From: Rhabditophanes sp. KR3021
Lineage: Eukaryota > Nematoda > Chromadorea > Rhabditida > Alloionematidae
Reading direction: 5' to 3'
DNA length: 64,000 nt
Assembly (NCBI GenBank): GCA_963281155.1
Contig: CAUJLY010000006.1
Span: forward strand, 2,356,001-2,420,000
The translations under genes and the position numbers were made by a program. Below the pieces are notes generated by a model, which saw only the letters and a program-made list of their open reading frames with translations, ran no database searches and was not told the origin of the DNA. Shown piece after piece: positions 37,908 through 49,662 of this stretch; position 1 is the first letter of the stretch, and every line of letters begins with the position of its first letter.

Positions 37908-39159
37908 ATGAGTGCGACGTACGTAATCAGGAAGGATTCTTTGTCAGATGTACCGCCTTCCTCATATTCAAAAAACATCAAATCTTTTTCATCGCAAAGA
38001 GCATTAGATTGGAAGGCATTAGCTGTGAAAGGAATGCTTCGAAATAAAGTATGTTTTTAATGCGTATCTCTGAATCTTGTTAACTCTTTGCTACCTTCTT
38101 TAGATAAATGATAAAAGAAAACGCTATAGTTCTTACATGTCTGGCTATAATACTTATACGGGCGGTAAAACGTATAATCGGCACAATCAAACTTTTAATA
38201 ACGTAACTCAGTCTCAAGATTTTAATTACCCGCAACCGCCTCCTAATTCTCTGATAGATATTTTATACGAAGAACGTATTACCTACCCGCAGGAACTTCC
38301 CGTCTCTGATGCCAGCAACTATCGGTGTATGAATGCAAATCAACCTTCGTCTTACCAATCTTATCCTGAGTATCAAAATATTGACGCTGTTTCAAACAAC
38401 GATATGCAAACATACCCAACATCTCAATTCAATTCCAATCAGTGTTCATCATATCTCAATACTTCTACTACTAATAACATGCATTACTATGGAAATGTCA
38501 GCCAAGAAGATTATTCTAATTATCAGTCTGAACCAGCTAACAATTACATCCCTGTACCTACACCATACATGCCACTTCAGACCAATCAAAATGGCGCGGT
38601 ACGTAACTATCCAACTAATTACTACTATTCTGGAAATAATGCTAGTACTGGTGAATCAACCCAACAAGTGTCTGCTGTTCCCTCCCAGCAACTTCCAATG
38701 CAATCTTCTTCTCCTACACGTTTAAGTCAGCATGTCAAATCAAATGACTACTATCCATTTAACGGTTCTTCTCAATATGCAAGCAATGATCTCAGAAGTT
38801 ATGTGTCACTAGAATCTTGTCAACAAGATAAACCCTGCACATGCTCATTGCCTGATCATCAATACCAAGCAAAATGTCAAAAACATTCAAATTTAAAGAG
38901 TTCTGTTTATCAAAACACTCCCCGCACCGTAGTTGATGAGGTTGACAATAAAGCAGCCGCAACCATTTTACAAGTTACCCCATCTAAAGATCTTCGCACC
39001 ACTCAAAAGCAACTGTCTGAAGGTAAAAAAAGTTATGATTCTACCCCAAGCTTCGATGAAAGTGGCGTTCGTTCTGTCTCCATTCGGACGGTGCACTTTA
39101 TGTTAGACAAAATTTTAGAAGAAGAAGGACTTTCTGGACACTCAACCAACAAAACCTAA
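37908..39159 (+). CDS. Tyr/Asn/Ser/Gln-rich protein with short basic N-terminal motif
   Basis: Two exons (37908-38048, 38104-39159) give 398 residues; the usual reading from the ATG at 38137 misses the first 58. The N-terminal part starts MSATYVIRKDSL and holds one compact motif at about residues 34-56, DWKALAVKGMLRNKINDKRK, split by the intron. The remainder is low-complexity, rich in Tyr, Asn, Ser, Gln and Pro, with a cysteine cluster CQQDKPCTCSLPDHQYQAKC and a C-terminal amphipathic helix (IRTVHFMLDKILEEEGL). The N-terminal motif loosely resembles the OCA peptide of POU2AF coactivators (VKELLRRKR), which bind POU factors on DNA; a disordered Gln/Tyr-rich tail would fit a coactivator. This is a guess. 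A CTCTAG acceptor lies 8 bases before the ATG. Confidence 0.7.
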
Positions 39160-42100
39160 CCAACGTTTCATTTTTATCTTTTCTAATTACCCAAAAACGA
39201 ACAACGACGACATGCAAATTTTTGTAAAAATAATTACACATTTATAATATTTATCCATTCCTTTCAATTATCACATTCTTTCTTAAAAAACGAATGTACT
39301 CTTACAAAGTAGAAAGAACTTAAATGTTCCTAATTGCGTGTATAAAATTCACACAATCTTTTTATCCCATTCTATGCAACAAATGTGGTTGATCTTGACT
39401 TTAATACCCTTAGAAATAACGTTCATATAACCAAAATTGTACATAAAAGCAAAAACATCTGAATAGTATTTTTCCATATATTTTGTAAAAGTTTTAATAC
39501 TTTTTATACAATTCGTACCTAATATCATTAAAATTGACAAAAATAAAAAGCATTTCCAAATAATATACATATTTTTGTTATTTGGAAACATCTGTTATTG
39601 TGGTAAAAAAGACAACACAAGTGATAAATAATTGTTTATCCTGGAAGCAATATACATGTCAACTCAAGTATTATGTTTAAACTGTTTCAAAATAAGATTC
39701 ATTAGATACTGCATAAAGTATGTGTTTGTTTTTAAATGTTTGTACCTTGAAATCAACTTTAATCTTTTCCCAAGATGCAAAAACATTCTCATACAAATTT
39801 CGTCATTGTGTATAATATCATCAATCAAAGTAATAACTTTCCTTTTATTATTTATTGTATTTTTAAAAGTGATTTTTTATAGTGTGGAACCGTTTAAATA
39901 CCCTCTTAACAGACAATAATTCAAATCAGAAACAAAAATATATGTTTTTAAAAATGATTATATGGAATATTATTGTGTTTTGGCTAAAAAAATTTAACAA
40001 GCTACTTGTAATATTTATCAATTGCTAAGTCCTTTTTTTAAATGCTGTCGTATGAATATTTGCAATAACAAAGCCGATTAATATACTAATATGTCTTTGG
40101 TGATGACTGTTTCTCATAAGATATTTGACGTTCCATATACTCAACTTAAAGAACATTTTTTACTAATAATAATTTGAAAGTTATTTTAATTCTTTCAAAT
40201 TCTCGCTTAATCTCAATTCATCTTTATGCTTTTTATAAACCACCTTATAATAATTAAACTCCTGACAAAAATCCGGTTAATAACTTTGAATATGAGAATA
40301 AACTCTAGTTTAAAAATCCTAATATGTAAATTGAATCCTGGGTTTTTACACAGAAATAATAAACAAATAGCCTGAGAGAAGGATATTTTTTGGTTGAATT
40401 GGCAGAAACGTCATGACATGAAATTAACCTTTGGGCAAATGTAAAGGTTCTTTTTGTAGTCATGAGTATGATAACTTATATGTAGGATATTTTTTCGTGG
40501 GTACATTTTAAAATAAAAGGAGTTTAAAAACAATTCTTTTGAAATATGATATTTGTTGGGTTTATCAGTATTAATAGAAATGTTTGAACTTAGATGAGTC
40601 ACAAAACAAAAGTTTAGGATAAAAATTATTAGATAGGCAAACATAATGACATCAGTAGAATTATAATTTTCCTTTTTGGATTCCACATTGTTAGTTTCAC
40701 CCCTCTTTTACGACTGTTTTTGGTTCGAAATCTATCGAGCGCCAATTGTCTAGACCCCATCTTCCTCTTCAATTCAACTTTACTCCGTAACAAAGGAAAG
40801 ACAATGTGCCGTGCTATTAGTCAGTGACTAGACTGTCGATACTAAAAAATCTTAATAACGATCGACTTTTTTGTTGATTAGATGTGAGTTTCCGTCTAAT
40901 AAAAGCCCACTTATTTTGTGATTACTTTCTATTATACTTAGATTACTCTAGGGTCTAACAACATAAACAGATACCAAAACGGTTTGCTAAAAATTTTAAG
41001 AATGTCATTTTAATAATCATCCTGATGATAAATTGCTTTGATATCTTTTTGTTACGATTTAATTTCTAGTCAAAAAAGGAACCAACTAATAATTTATCTT
41101 TGCATCAGTTTCAACTATTACAATGATAATGGAAGGAAAATAGTCGGCATAAAAAAATGAATAAGACTATTACACTTATTTGATTTTATATTATACGTTC
41201 TTCGTTCTTTTGATTTTTACGTCACACTAACCTGCACCTAACACTCATCTTTCATTTTTAATAGTCGTACGCGGTCTGTCGTTAAATGTCCCCTACACTT
41301 TTGAAACAATTTTTAGAGTTTTTAGAAAGCGTAGGTTTTTTCTTGATAGCTCAATAGAATATATGATCTTATAAGAATGAATAATAATAAACACATCTTA
41401 TGATTTAATTGTGACATCATGATTTTCCTGATCGCTTAATAATTTCCGCAATACCACAAGACCACTTTATTGTATTGTTTTGTAATAACCTCATTATTCA
41501 AAAAATTGACTCTTGACATATTGTGTTTATTGGCGGATGACCAACTAAAATGACTCTATCCATTTGCAAAAATGCAATTTGTTTTTTTGCTATAAAAAAG
41601 CGAATAATGATAGATGCTAAAAATATCGAAATTATAAAACAATTTGATATTTGTTTTTGGATGCGTTTGGTAAATATTTATGTTCTATTCAACTTATAGA
41701 ATATGCATAAGGGTTACGCTATCATCTTATTTGCTGACAAGACTTGATGATGAGTTCAAGTCTTAACACGTGTGGGACTAACTTTTGTTACCATGCCAGT
41801 CACCTTATCTTTATTTAAAAATATATAAAAAAGTATTTTAGACGAGTATTTAATGGTGAGTATGTCTTTACCATTTCATTCTGGTAATATGTGCAGTAGC
41901 AGCAAAAAAGATTTTTTGCCCGTCCAAAATCATTCTTATATGTATATTTTATAAAAGACATTTTTTATCTTTCTTAATGTGAGTAGGGGGTTAAGAGTTG
42001 AAAGAATTTAAAATAATATTACTTCTGATATTGTATATCAAGGTTTTGAGTGTAATAGAAATATGTGGCAATTAATAATAAATTGTTAAACTACCCCAAA

Positions 42101-42492
42101 ACATTCTTTAATTTTGCAAAAATGAAAATAAAAAAAATTTATGATAATTTAAAAAAGTGATTTCCCATCTATTTCTTTGCACACGATCTCTTCACGTGTA
42201 GAGAGTATAACCCACACCGATAAATCACATTCTTGTAAATTTTGAGCAAAAGGAATGGTTAATATCATATATACCTTTTATTTACAAATTAGAGAATACA
42301 TCTGCAAGCTGAAAGTACTGATGTTAACCTTATCATTTGATTTTCGAATATCATTTTGTGGTGCTTTGTTTACACTCCTCCCTTTTGGGCAGTTTTTTAG
42401 ATCTTATTAAGATTTAATTATTTCATTAACGAACACTTTTATTTTACTTCCGACTAGGATTGTCTCATTTTTTAATTAGTCAATTATTGTAG
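39160..42492. other. Gene-free stretch, about 3.3 kb
   Basis: AT-rich intergenic DNA between two plus-strand genes. A less AT-rich island at about 40690-40880 may be an upstream promoter. Short open frames are no longer than expected by chance. Confidence 0.45.
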
Positions 42493-42503
42493 ATAATTAA
42501 ACA

Positions 42504-43327
42504 ATGGCTTCTATGGCTGGCATTCGCTATTTGGCTGATCGTGTAGCAGTTATTACTGGGTCCTGCTCCGGAATGGGGTTCGCCGTTGCTGAAAAACTTG
42601 GCGAATGTGGGGCTGCCGTCATAGTTACTGGGAGAAACGACGATGAATTGAATGTATGATTAATTTGATAAAGTATCTTAGATAACGTCTTTTCCTTTAG
42701 GAAACCTTGTACAAGTTGAGAGGGATGGGTGTTGTCTCTGCAGGAATTAATTGCAATGTGGGAATTGATGCTGATCGCAAGAAATTGTTGAAATTTGCAA
42801 AGGAGACTTTTGGTGAAATTGACATCTTGGTTAATAATATTTGTATGTCTGGAGCGGTTGGTGAGCGAGTTACGGTTGATCTTAATGATTGGGCAAAGAA
42901 ATTAGATATCAATGTCCGGTCGTCCTTTTTATTGTCTCAGGAAGCCTCTAAGTATTTGGCAAAGTCTGCCTTTGGTGGGAGAATTGTATTTATGTCTTCA
43001 ATCGGGGGATATGGTTCCTTCGAAGGAGTTGGAAGTTATACGAATGTTAGAAAAGCCCTATTAGGGGTAAACAAAACTTTAAGTGATACTTTAAAACACC
43101 AAAATATTCGTGTCAATGTTGTTGCTTCTGGAATCATTCCAACTGAAGCGCCAGCCTTTCTTTTGCGCAAAGGGGAAGTCAGAGATCCCCTAGTTATATT
43201 TCCCATTGGTCATAAAGAAGAAGCCCTAGAATGCGCAACAACTGTTTCAGTCCTCGCCTCTGAAGCAGCAGACCATATCACCGGACAATGTCTCCCAATC
43301 TACGGGAATGCAATTGCAGGAATCTAA
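42504..43327 (+). CDS. Short-chain dehydrogenase, DHRS4-like, altered active site
   Basis: Two exons (42504-42653, 42701-43327) with a 47-base intron give 258 residues, the normal length for a classical SDR. The nucleotide-binding motif TGSCSGMG is at residues 19-26, and the RND after strand 2 suggests NADP(H). The NNAG motif is changed to NNIC. The catalytic Ser is in MSSIGGYG and the Tyr in GSYTNVRKALLG. In DHRS4-type enzymes this stretch reads YxxxK; here position +4 is Arg, with a Lys at +5. DHRS2/DHRS4 enzymes reduce carbonyls such as retinal and diketones, in peroxisomes or mitochondria; no SRL-type peroxisomal signal is present (ends AGI). Activity is uncertain. A TTGTAG acceptor is 11 bases before the ATG; a poly(A) signal is at 43467-43472. 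Confidence 0.88.
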
Positions 43328-46300
43328 TATATTTATTCTAAACAAACAAAAAATTCACGGGTTATTCGTAACTTTGTCTGACCCAAATCATAAAATCATT
43401 TAATTAACTTTAATATGGTTACAAATATTTAACAATGAAATCATTTTCAAAAAATATGTAATTGCCAATAAATGTCATTCAAAAAACAAGCTTCCTTTCT
43501 TTCATTTAAATTAATTTGCACAACTTTTTGAGACAATTGAAAAACGAACCCACCCATCCATTTCATACCTATACAAGTTTGAAAGATGTTTTTTAATAAC
43601 TAAATGTCACATGTTTAACAGACAAACAACTTTTTGCATGTTTAACATAGGTATCGTAACAGAGTTGTTTAGAAATGTTGGAAAGTTTATTTTGAAAAAT
43701 TTAAAATTGTATCTTCAAGGTGCATTATTGAAAGTGTTTTTATTAAGTTCCTCGTTTTTAGTATTGTTTGTAATTGATAATAACAAAAATACAATAAGCA
43801 ATAAATATTTAAGCCGATGTTGTTGAAAATAAAGGAAGCAAAACAAGTTTATGATAAGCAAATGTCAGTTTGGATTTGATAAATTTATACAAAATCCCAT
43901 GAAAGTGATTAATTGCCAATAATATTGACAAGGTGAATGATATACATATAATTTGAAAGTTTGATTCAAGAATGGTCGACAAATTAAATGTATCCTTGAA
44001 GCAGTTTGTTAAACGAATTTTGGTTTGTTAAACAATTTTTTGTTTCTCATGCACTACGTATCCCAAATACAATTAAAAATGTTTCACACATGATGATGGA
44101 TAAAACAACTGCTTTTGCTCCGAATTGTCTGCTTCAAATGAATATTACTCGTTAAATTATCCAAAATAAATATAATAGCTGATAAATTTCAACGAAACAG
44201 ATTTGTAGTGGACTGTGTTATTATTTTCTTATCAGTTGACAATGATAAGGCCGTGATATACAATACTATTCAACTTGTATACGCTTTCAAAGAAATAAAT
44301 TGAAAAGTTCGTGATAAATCTTATATAATTGGAACACTTCCTACCACAGTCCATGGACATCTGTGCAATTAGTATAGTAATGCAATCAAAGCAAATTAAA
44401 AACATTTGGACATTATAAATTCATTATTTACTCAAATTAAATACGTGCTGGTCACTACGAATTTAACCTTTACACTATTTAGTAGCATAAACTTTTCCAA
44501 TACCCAAATTACATGTCTTTTACAAACTATTCAGAAGTTTTTCCCACTACATTCTCTTTATAAAAAACGAGTTTGATCTAAACTTGTATTTGTCTTTTAA
44601 ATTATTTGCTAATAACAATGACAGGACAAAGCTTTGTGTCTAAGTGAGTTTCCACTTTCAAAAGATATACGGGAAAGTTGGTATGAGGAAAATGGGTAAA
44701 AGTCATATTTGTGTTTCGAAAAGTAAAAAATAATGGTTTGTAAAGAAAATCAAACAAATGACCACTGTATATTTAAAGATCTTTGAGAGGTTTATACACA
44801 TACTGATATACAATGTCCGTTTTTTAACTTTAGTAATTTGTTTTAATTTTGTTATATATTTACTTTCTTAAAGTACGTTTAAATTCGAAGGGCAGTACTG
44901 AATTGGATAATCCAGATAACTGAATAAAAGAAATTTTAAGAGTTAGATGGACCTTCACTATTTTGAGGCTAAGTCTTACTACATATTATGATGATGAAAC
45001 GTAATAAATGTGATTATAACTGTTTAATAGAGTTTCAATGGCTATCATTTGAATTGTGTTCTAAATTTTAGTTTAAATAGAAATCTAGTTTAGAGCAGCG
45101 AGTGACCATATAAAATTATGATTCATATTCTAATTTTGTTCAACTTGGATTAATCTCCTATTTGAGGAGATGAAAGACACAAATGGTGTTGACTTTAACT
45201 ATAACCGTAATTTTATTTAGAGTTGTTTTGAATTTTATTTGTTCAAAAATCTTATCATCTGCTCGATCTATTTGAATGATGCTTTAAATCAAGCAACTAC
45301 AAAACAAAGAGCTATTATCTTTTTGTTTTTGTTCTAAATTTATCCACATGCACAAATACTTCCCTTATTTACTAACATTTCATATAGGTTTTATATAAAA
45401 TTGGAATTACCTATTCTAGTCACAGTCTGATTAAGGCATTCAAAATAAATGATATTAAGGTGAAATTTGCAGACATTTTGTCTATTAAAAAGGAAAGCTC
45501 GATTGGTGCAATCATCTACATCTGTATTCAAATGCATGCAGTCATGTATAGTTAAGATCTAAGCGTGATTTATTTATCTTTAAAAATATCAAGACGATTT
45601 TCAAAATAACAAAAGTGATTTGTTTCTGATCATCCAAATGCACATATATTTTAAAGATGCATTTAAATTTTTCTTGTTACTTTTTAAACACAGGAAACAA
45701 TAGATAAATGGATATGTTAATAGATCACGTTTAATTAGTACTATAATACCATTAACTTTAATTCTATACTTTTGTAATATTATTTGTTCATTGTTCAGAG
45801 CTATATAATGCAATTGAGTAAAATATATTTTGATTTAATCATCGTTTTTCGGACTCATTTTGATATTAACAATTGTCCAGTAGATTGTATTGAAAAGCTC
45901 AAATGTACTTCGATGAGTGAAATGTCTATAGCACATTTTGCTATTGTTATTTTTTATGATTATTCTACACCATATCATCGAGCTGGAAACGGTCTGAGTT
46001 ATATGCGCGTTTAATTTATTAGTATTGCATAAGATATCAAAATAGATATTGAAAACAATTCTGTTATATTCTTAACAATAAAATGAACAAAGTGCTGTGG
46101 TTTAAATTTGTATAAGATTTAGTTCGATTTTTAAACCACTTGTAATAGTTTTTGAAATATCCTGAAGACATAAAACTCGTTTATTATATTTGTGAACAAT
46201 CGAATCACCATGTAACGGTAATAATTAATTTTTATATTTTTTTATCCATAAATTCCCTCATTATACAGCACAAGCACAGCATAATATATTTAATAAATAA

Positions 46301-47036
46301 TTTTTACATTGTCCAACAATATAATGATACACAATAATAATTGTCATGCATTATAATTCGAATTAAATAGTTTTTGAAATCATAGAGACAGTTCATTATT
46401 TCATCGACACCTGTTTGGAACTAAATCGGTGTTTCTTTTTAAAAAATAATTAAAAGTTCCCTTGTAAGAAATTATAAATTCAAAAAGATTATCCAACTTT
46501 AGATAAATTATTGTAGACATCTTTTTACTAATTACGGATTTTTTAATGCCACTCTCATGATACTATCCCCCATTAACTATTATTTAAAGTGAAATTTTAT
46601 TATCCAAAATGATGTACAGAGTTCCATAGATGTACGAAGAAACTAGGCAATCACGCATGTTAAAAACACCCCTACATTCTCATTAATTATCTGTTCATCG
46701 TTGACCAAGTATTTATGACACATTACTTGCGAAAAAAACTAAGCTGCCAAATTAACATTCTACACGTCCGTATACATACATTCACTGGTTGTGCATAAAG
46801 CATAAAAAAAGGTCATTTATTTAATTTTGACAAACGCCCTGCAGAATAAATGTGGAAATAGATGCTTATTCTATTTAACTGTTATCGTGCTGAACAAATT
46901 TCACTCCTTCGCTTTTTACTAAATAACAGCGCATATTTGGAATTATTTACAATTCGCAGAAAATAATATTTGATATATTGCGATTTATTTAGAGAATGGT
47001 ATCTAAATAATTTTAAATTAGTTTTTATTACTTTAG
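43328..47036. other. Gene-free stretch, about 3.7 kb
   Basis: AT-rich DNA between the SDR 3' end (poly(A) signal at 43467) and the OST-alpha-like gene. Only short, hydrophobic, unsupported frames are present. I see no RNA gene in it. Confidence 0.45.
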
Positions 47037-47058
47037 TTACATAATTGCCTCTGCAAAT

Positions 47059-48182
47059 ATGACGCAAAAAGCTGTGGGTTCAGAAAGCGATCCATTGGCA
47101 ATGATATTTGACAAAGCTGTTCGTTTAATATCAGGATCACTATTAAACTGCACAAACCAACCTATCGAAATCCCAAAAACGAGTGATTTTCTAGCGAAAC
47201 TCGATAACTCTCATTTTTTCATATTAATGTTATGTACAGCATTATGTATGGTAATCTTCATAATGTGTGTAGTTCATGTTGTTTATGTGACAACATATGT
47301 AACTGACACCAATAGACGAAATTTTATTATTTTTCTTGCTGGAACAGCTCCGGTAAGTTGATCGGAAATGTGTTTTAATGACATCTTTTTAGTTTGTATC
47401 AATTGCAGCCTTGGGAGCAATGTTTGCACCCCGAATTTGGTTTTTATCACATCTACTGAGTTTTTTTTATTTCTCAATTGGATTATGGGTTATTATCTGC
47501 TTGATGATGCATATTGTTGAGGGAAGGCAATCGGTCGTAAAGAAAATGGCAGAAACAAACTCCAAGATTAATCTGCAAACACCTCCATTTTGTTGCGTTT
47601 TTCCATGTTTGCCTAAATATGCAATGGAAAATAATAAGATTCGAATCTTAGAAATGATGGTAATGCAAGCTCCTTGCGTCAGATTAGTCGCAACAATCAT
47701 ATCACTAGGACTAGTATTCGAAGATGCTCAAGGTTCAATGATGGCTTTAAAAATCATAGACTTCCTTACATTACCTTCCTTATTAATTGGGATTTACGGA
47801 ACTCACATTTTGGTTACAACAATTTCAAAGCTGGATGAATTAATGCCCTATAGATATATAATTGTCTTCAGAATATTGGATCTATTCTTCATGTGCTTTG
47901 GTACAATGCAGCCCATCTTCGATTTAGCAGCTAGAGCTGGTCTCTTGGGTTGCGGAGATATTTTACCACCATTAGAATCAGCTTTCTGTATGTTTATTTG
48001 TTTGGCTCCCTAATCTGTTGTTTATTTTAGTCTGGAAGAATGGAATCATTGTATTTGTGTCATTTATTGTCACTCTCATTTCAACATTGCTATTGAAACC
48101 CAGTCAGAGTGCACTATTCGACAAGTATCCAAGTTTCAGATCAGATACGGTTTCCATCACTACAAAAGAAACAACTGCTTGA
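47059..48182 (+). CDS. OST-alpha/TMEM184-family membrane protein
   Basis: Three exons (47059-47352, 47393-47987, 48031-48182) join in frame to 346 residues. Seven hydrophobic segments follow an N-terminal luminal part. The family features I can see are the second-helix region AMFAPRIWFLSHLLSFFYF, a cysteine cluster before the loop (PPFCCVFPCLPKY), and the IRILEMMVMQAPCVR segment. The short cytoplasmic tail is Ser/Thr-rich. OST-alpha (SLC51A) pairs with OST-beta for bile-acid and steroid-conjugate export at basolateral membranes; nematodes carry several paralogues (osta-1 to osta-3), some acting in sensory cilia membrane shape. Which role applies here cannot be read off. A TTACTTTAG acceptor lies 22 bases before the ATG. 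The poly(A) signal is at 48343-48348, and a U1 gene follows on the other strand. Confidence 0.88.
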
Positions 48183-48465
48183 TCATTTTACTCATCCATC
48201 AATTTATACCATACAAGCCAAAAATTATATTTCATTTTCTCATGCAAAGCATATCACAAGCTTTCAATCAAAATATAACTACCCTATTGTTCAATGTTTG
48301 CTACATATGACTATTTTTTGTATATATTGTTTAATGACGTGAAATAAAATAATATGTTTTCTTTAGTCATTTGAATGGTAATCTAATTTAAAATTGAATT
48401 TGATTCAAAAACACAATTTTACATTCTTAAAGGAAATGTTTAAATCCCTATAGGGTTCTTTTATT

Positions 48466-48629
48466 AGGAAGTCGCGCGAACGCAGACTTCCAAACGCAAA
48501 AATTGAAGTATAGGCTAACTTCGTTAGAAATTGCCTCGGAGGTCAACTTCAACCTAAGTGCAATGGTGAAGCCTCGTTCCGGGGTGGAATCGTTATTGAA
48601 GATTCCAAACCCAATACTCAGGTAAGTTT
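48466..48629 (-). ncRNA. U1 snRNA: U1 spliceosomal snRNA (gene or variant)
   Basis: Read on the minus strand this 164-base segment begins AAACTTACCTG, the 5' end that pairs with 5' splice sites. It continues with GAGGCTTCACCATTGCACTTA, matching stem-loop II and its U1A-binding loop AUUGCAC. Then come a small stem-loop III (CTAAC-GAA-GTTAG), an Sm site AATTTTTG, and a perfect 3' stem-loop IV (GGAAGTC TGCGTTCGCGC GACTTCC). Length equals known U1. Stem-loop I is a stable hairpin (GGAATC/GATTCC), but its loop lacks the conserved GAUCA-GAAG sequence that U1-70K contacts in other animals. This could be lineage divergence, a variant or a pseudogene. It sits in a GC-richer island between the OST-alpha-like and TBC1D22 genes. 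Confidence 0.9.
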
Positions 48630-48660
48630 ATGAGCTGACATTTTTCAGTTATTTAGGCAT

Positions 48661-48700
48661 GCTGATGTGAACAGAACGACTGGGTTAGACAAGTCGGGTC
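48661..48700 (-). promoter_or_regulatory. Candidate proximal sequence element of U1
   Basis: A GC-richer block lies about 32-71 bases upstream of the U1 5' end, where metazoan snRNA genes carry the PSE bound by SNAPc. Position and composition are the only evidence; I cannot match it to a known PSE consensus. Confidence 0.35.
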
Positions 48701-49662
48701 CAATGGTTTGGTTACTTACATACCACATTTGTTTTTATAGTCGCCTAGTTTTTGTTGTGGTCAATATTTTATGTGGGATATAGAGTTTATGTGTGGCTTT
48801 ATTTAGCCTTTTAAAAGATGGTAATTAAAATCATAAGTTTATATGCTTAATTTGGATGGTTATTTGAAGTCATTCAACAAATCTAAAAATCATATTTATC
48901 TCATTTCAGCAATAGCTTTTTTAATGACTATCAGAAATATAAATAAAAAATATTGCAATTCATATCAGACGGTGTAAAATAATTAAATTAACTTATTTGC
49001 ATATAACTTAAAGCGAGATTAACAAGGATGAGAACCTTAAATTTTGGTTTATCTTGAAAACCTGATCGTCTTGAGAAAGATCCTTAAATTAGTACATTAT
49101 ACTGATTATTAAATGTAATTTATCTGCTTAAATCTGCAGTCCGATTAACCCAAATAATTCCTTACCACAGGACGACAATGATGAGGAGATTGAAATTATA
49201 ATGCCAGTAATGTACCCATTTCAAAAAGACCATCCTTTTTCAATAATATCAAAACAAACAAATCTGTGATCCAACTGTTCCTTACAACAAAAAATCAAAT
49301 TTAATCTCAATTCTTCAAAAAGTGGTTTAAATTTATACAAAAATCAGCAATTACTATTTATGTTATTATTATTTATATTTGTGCCTATAAAGAGTTATGC
49401 TATCAAACGAATGTTTATTTACAAATTGACCCCAAAACTTTTAATTAAATGCATTAGTTTATAATAACATTTAAATCAAGTTGTGTAAAGAAATAGTTTA
49501 TTTATTTTGAAGAGTGTTTGAATTATATTAGTGTGTGTTTTATGAAAAACAAATTCAGACTTAAAATTTCTAGTAATATAAACAGTTTTTAAATATTTAG
49601 GGTTGTAATGAAATAGTATACAGATTTTTTGATATATCAATATTTATGCTTTAGAAGTATGT
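48701..49662. other. Gene-free stretch between U1 and TBC1D22
   Basis: AT-rich, about 960 bases. It contains the 3' UTR side of the TBC1D22 gene and nothing else that I can support. Confidence 0.5.

Noticed and set aside
40710..40740. GGTTCGAAATC resembling a tRNA T-loop
   Set aside because: No acceptor stem, D-arm or anticodon arm could be placed around it.
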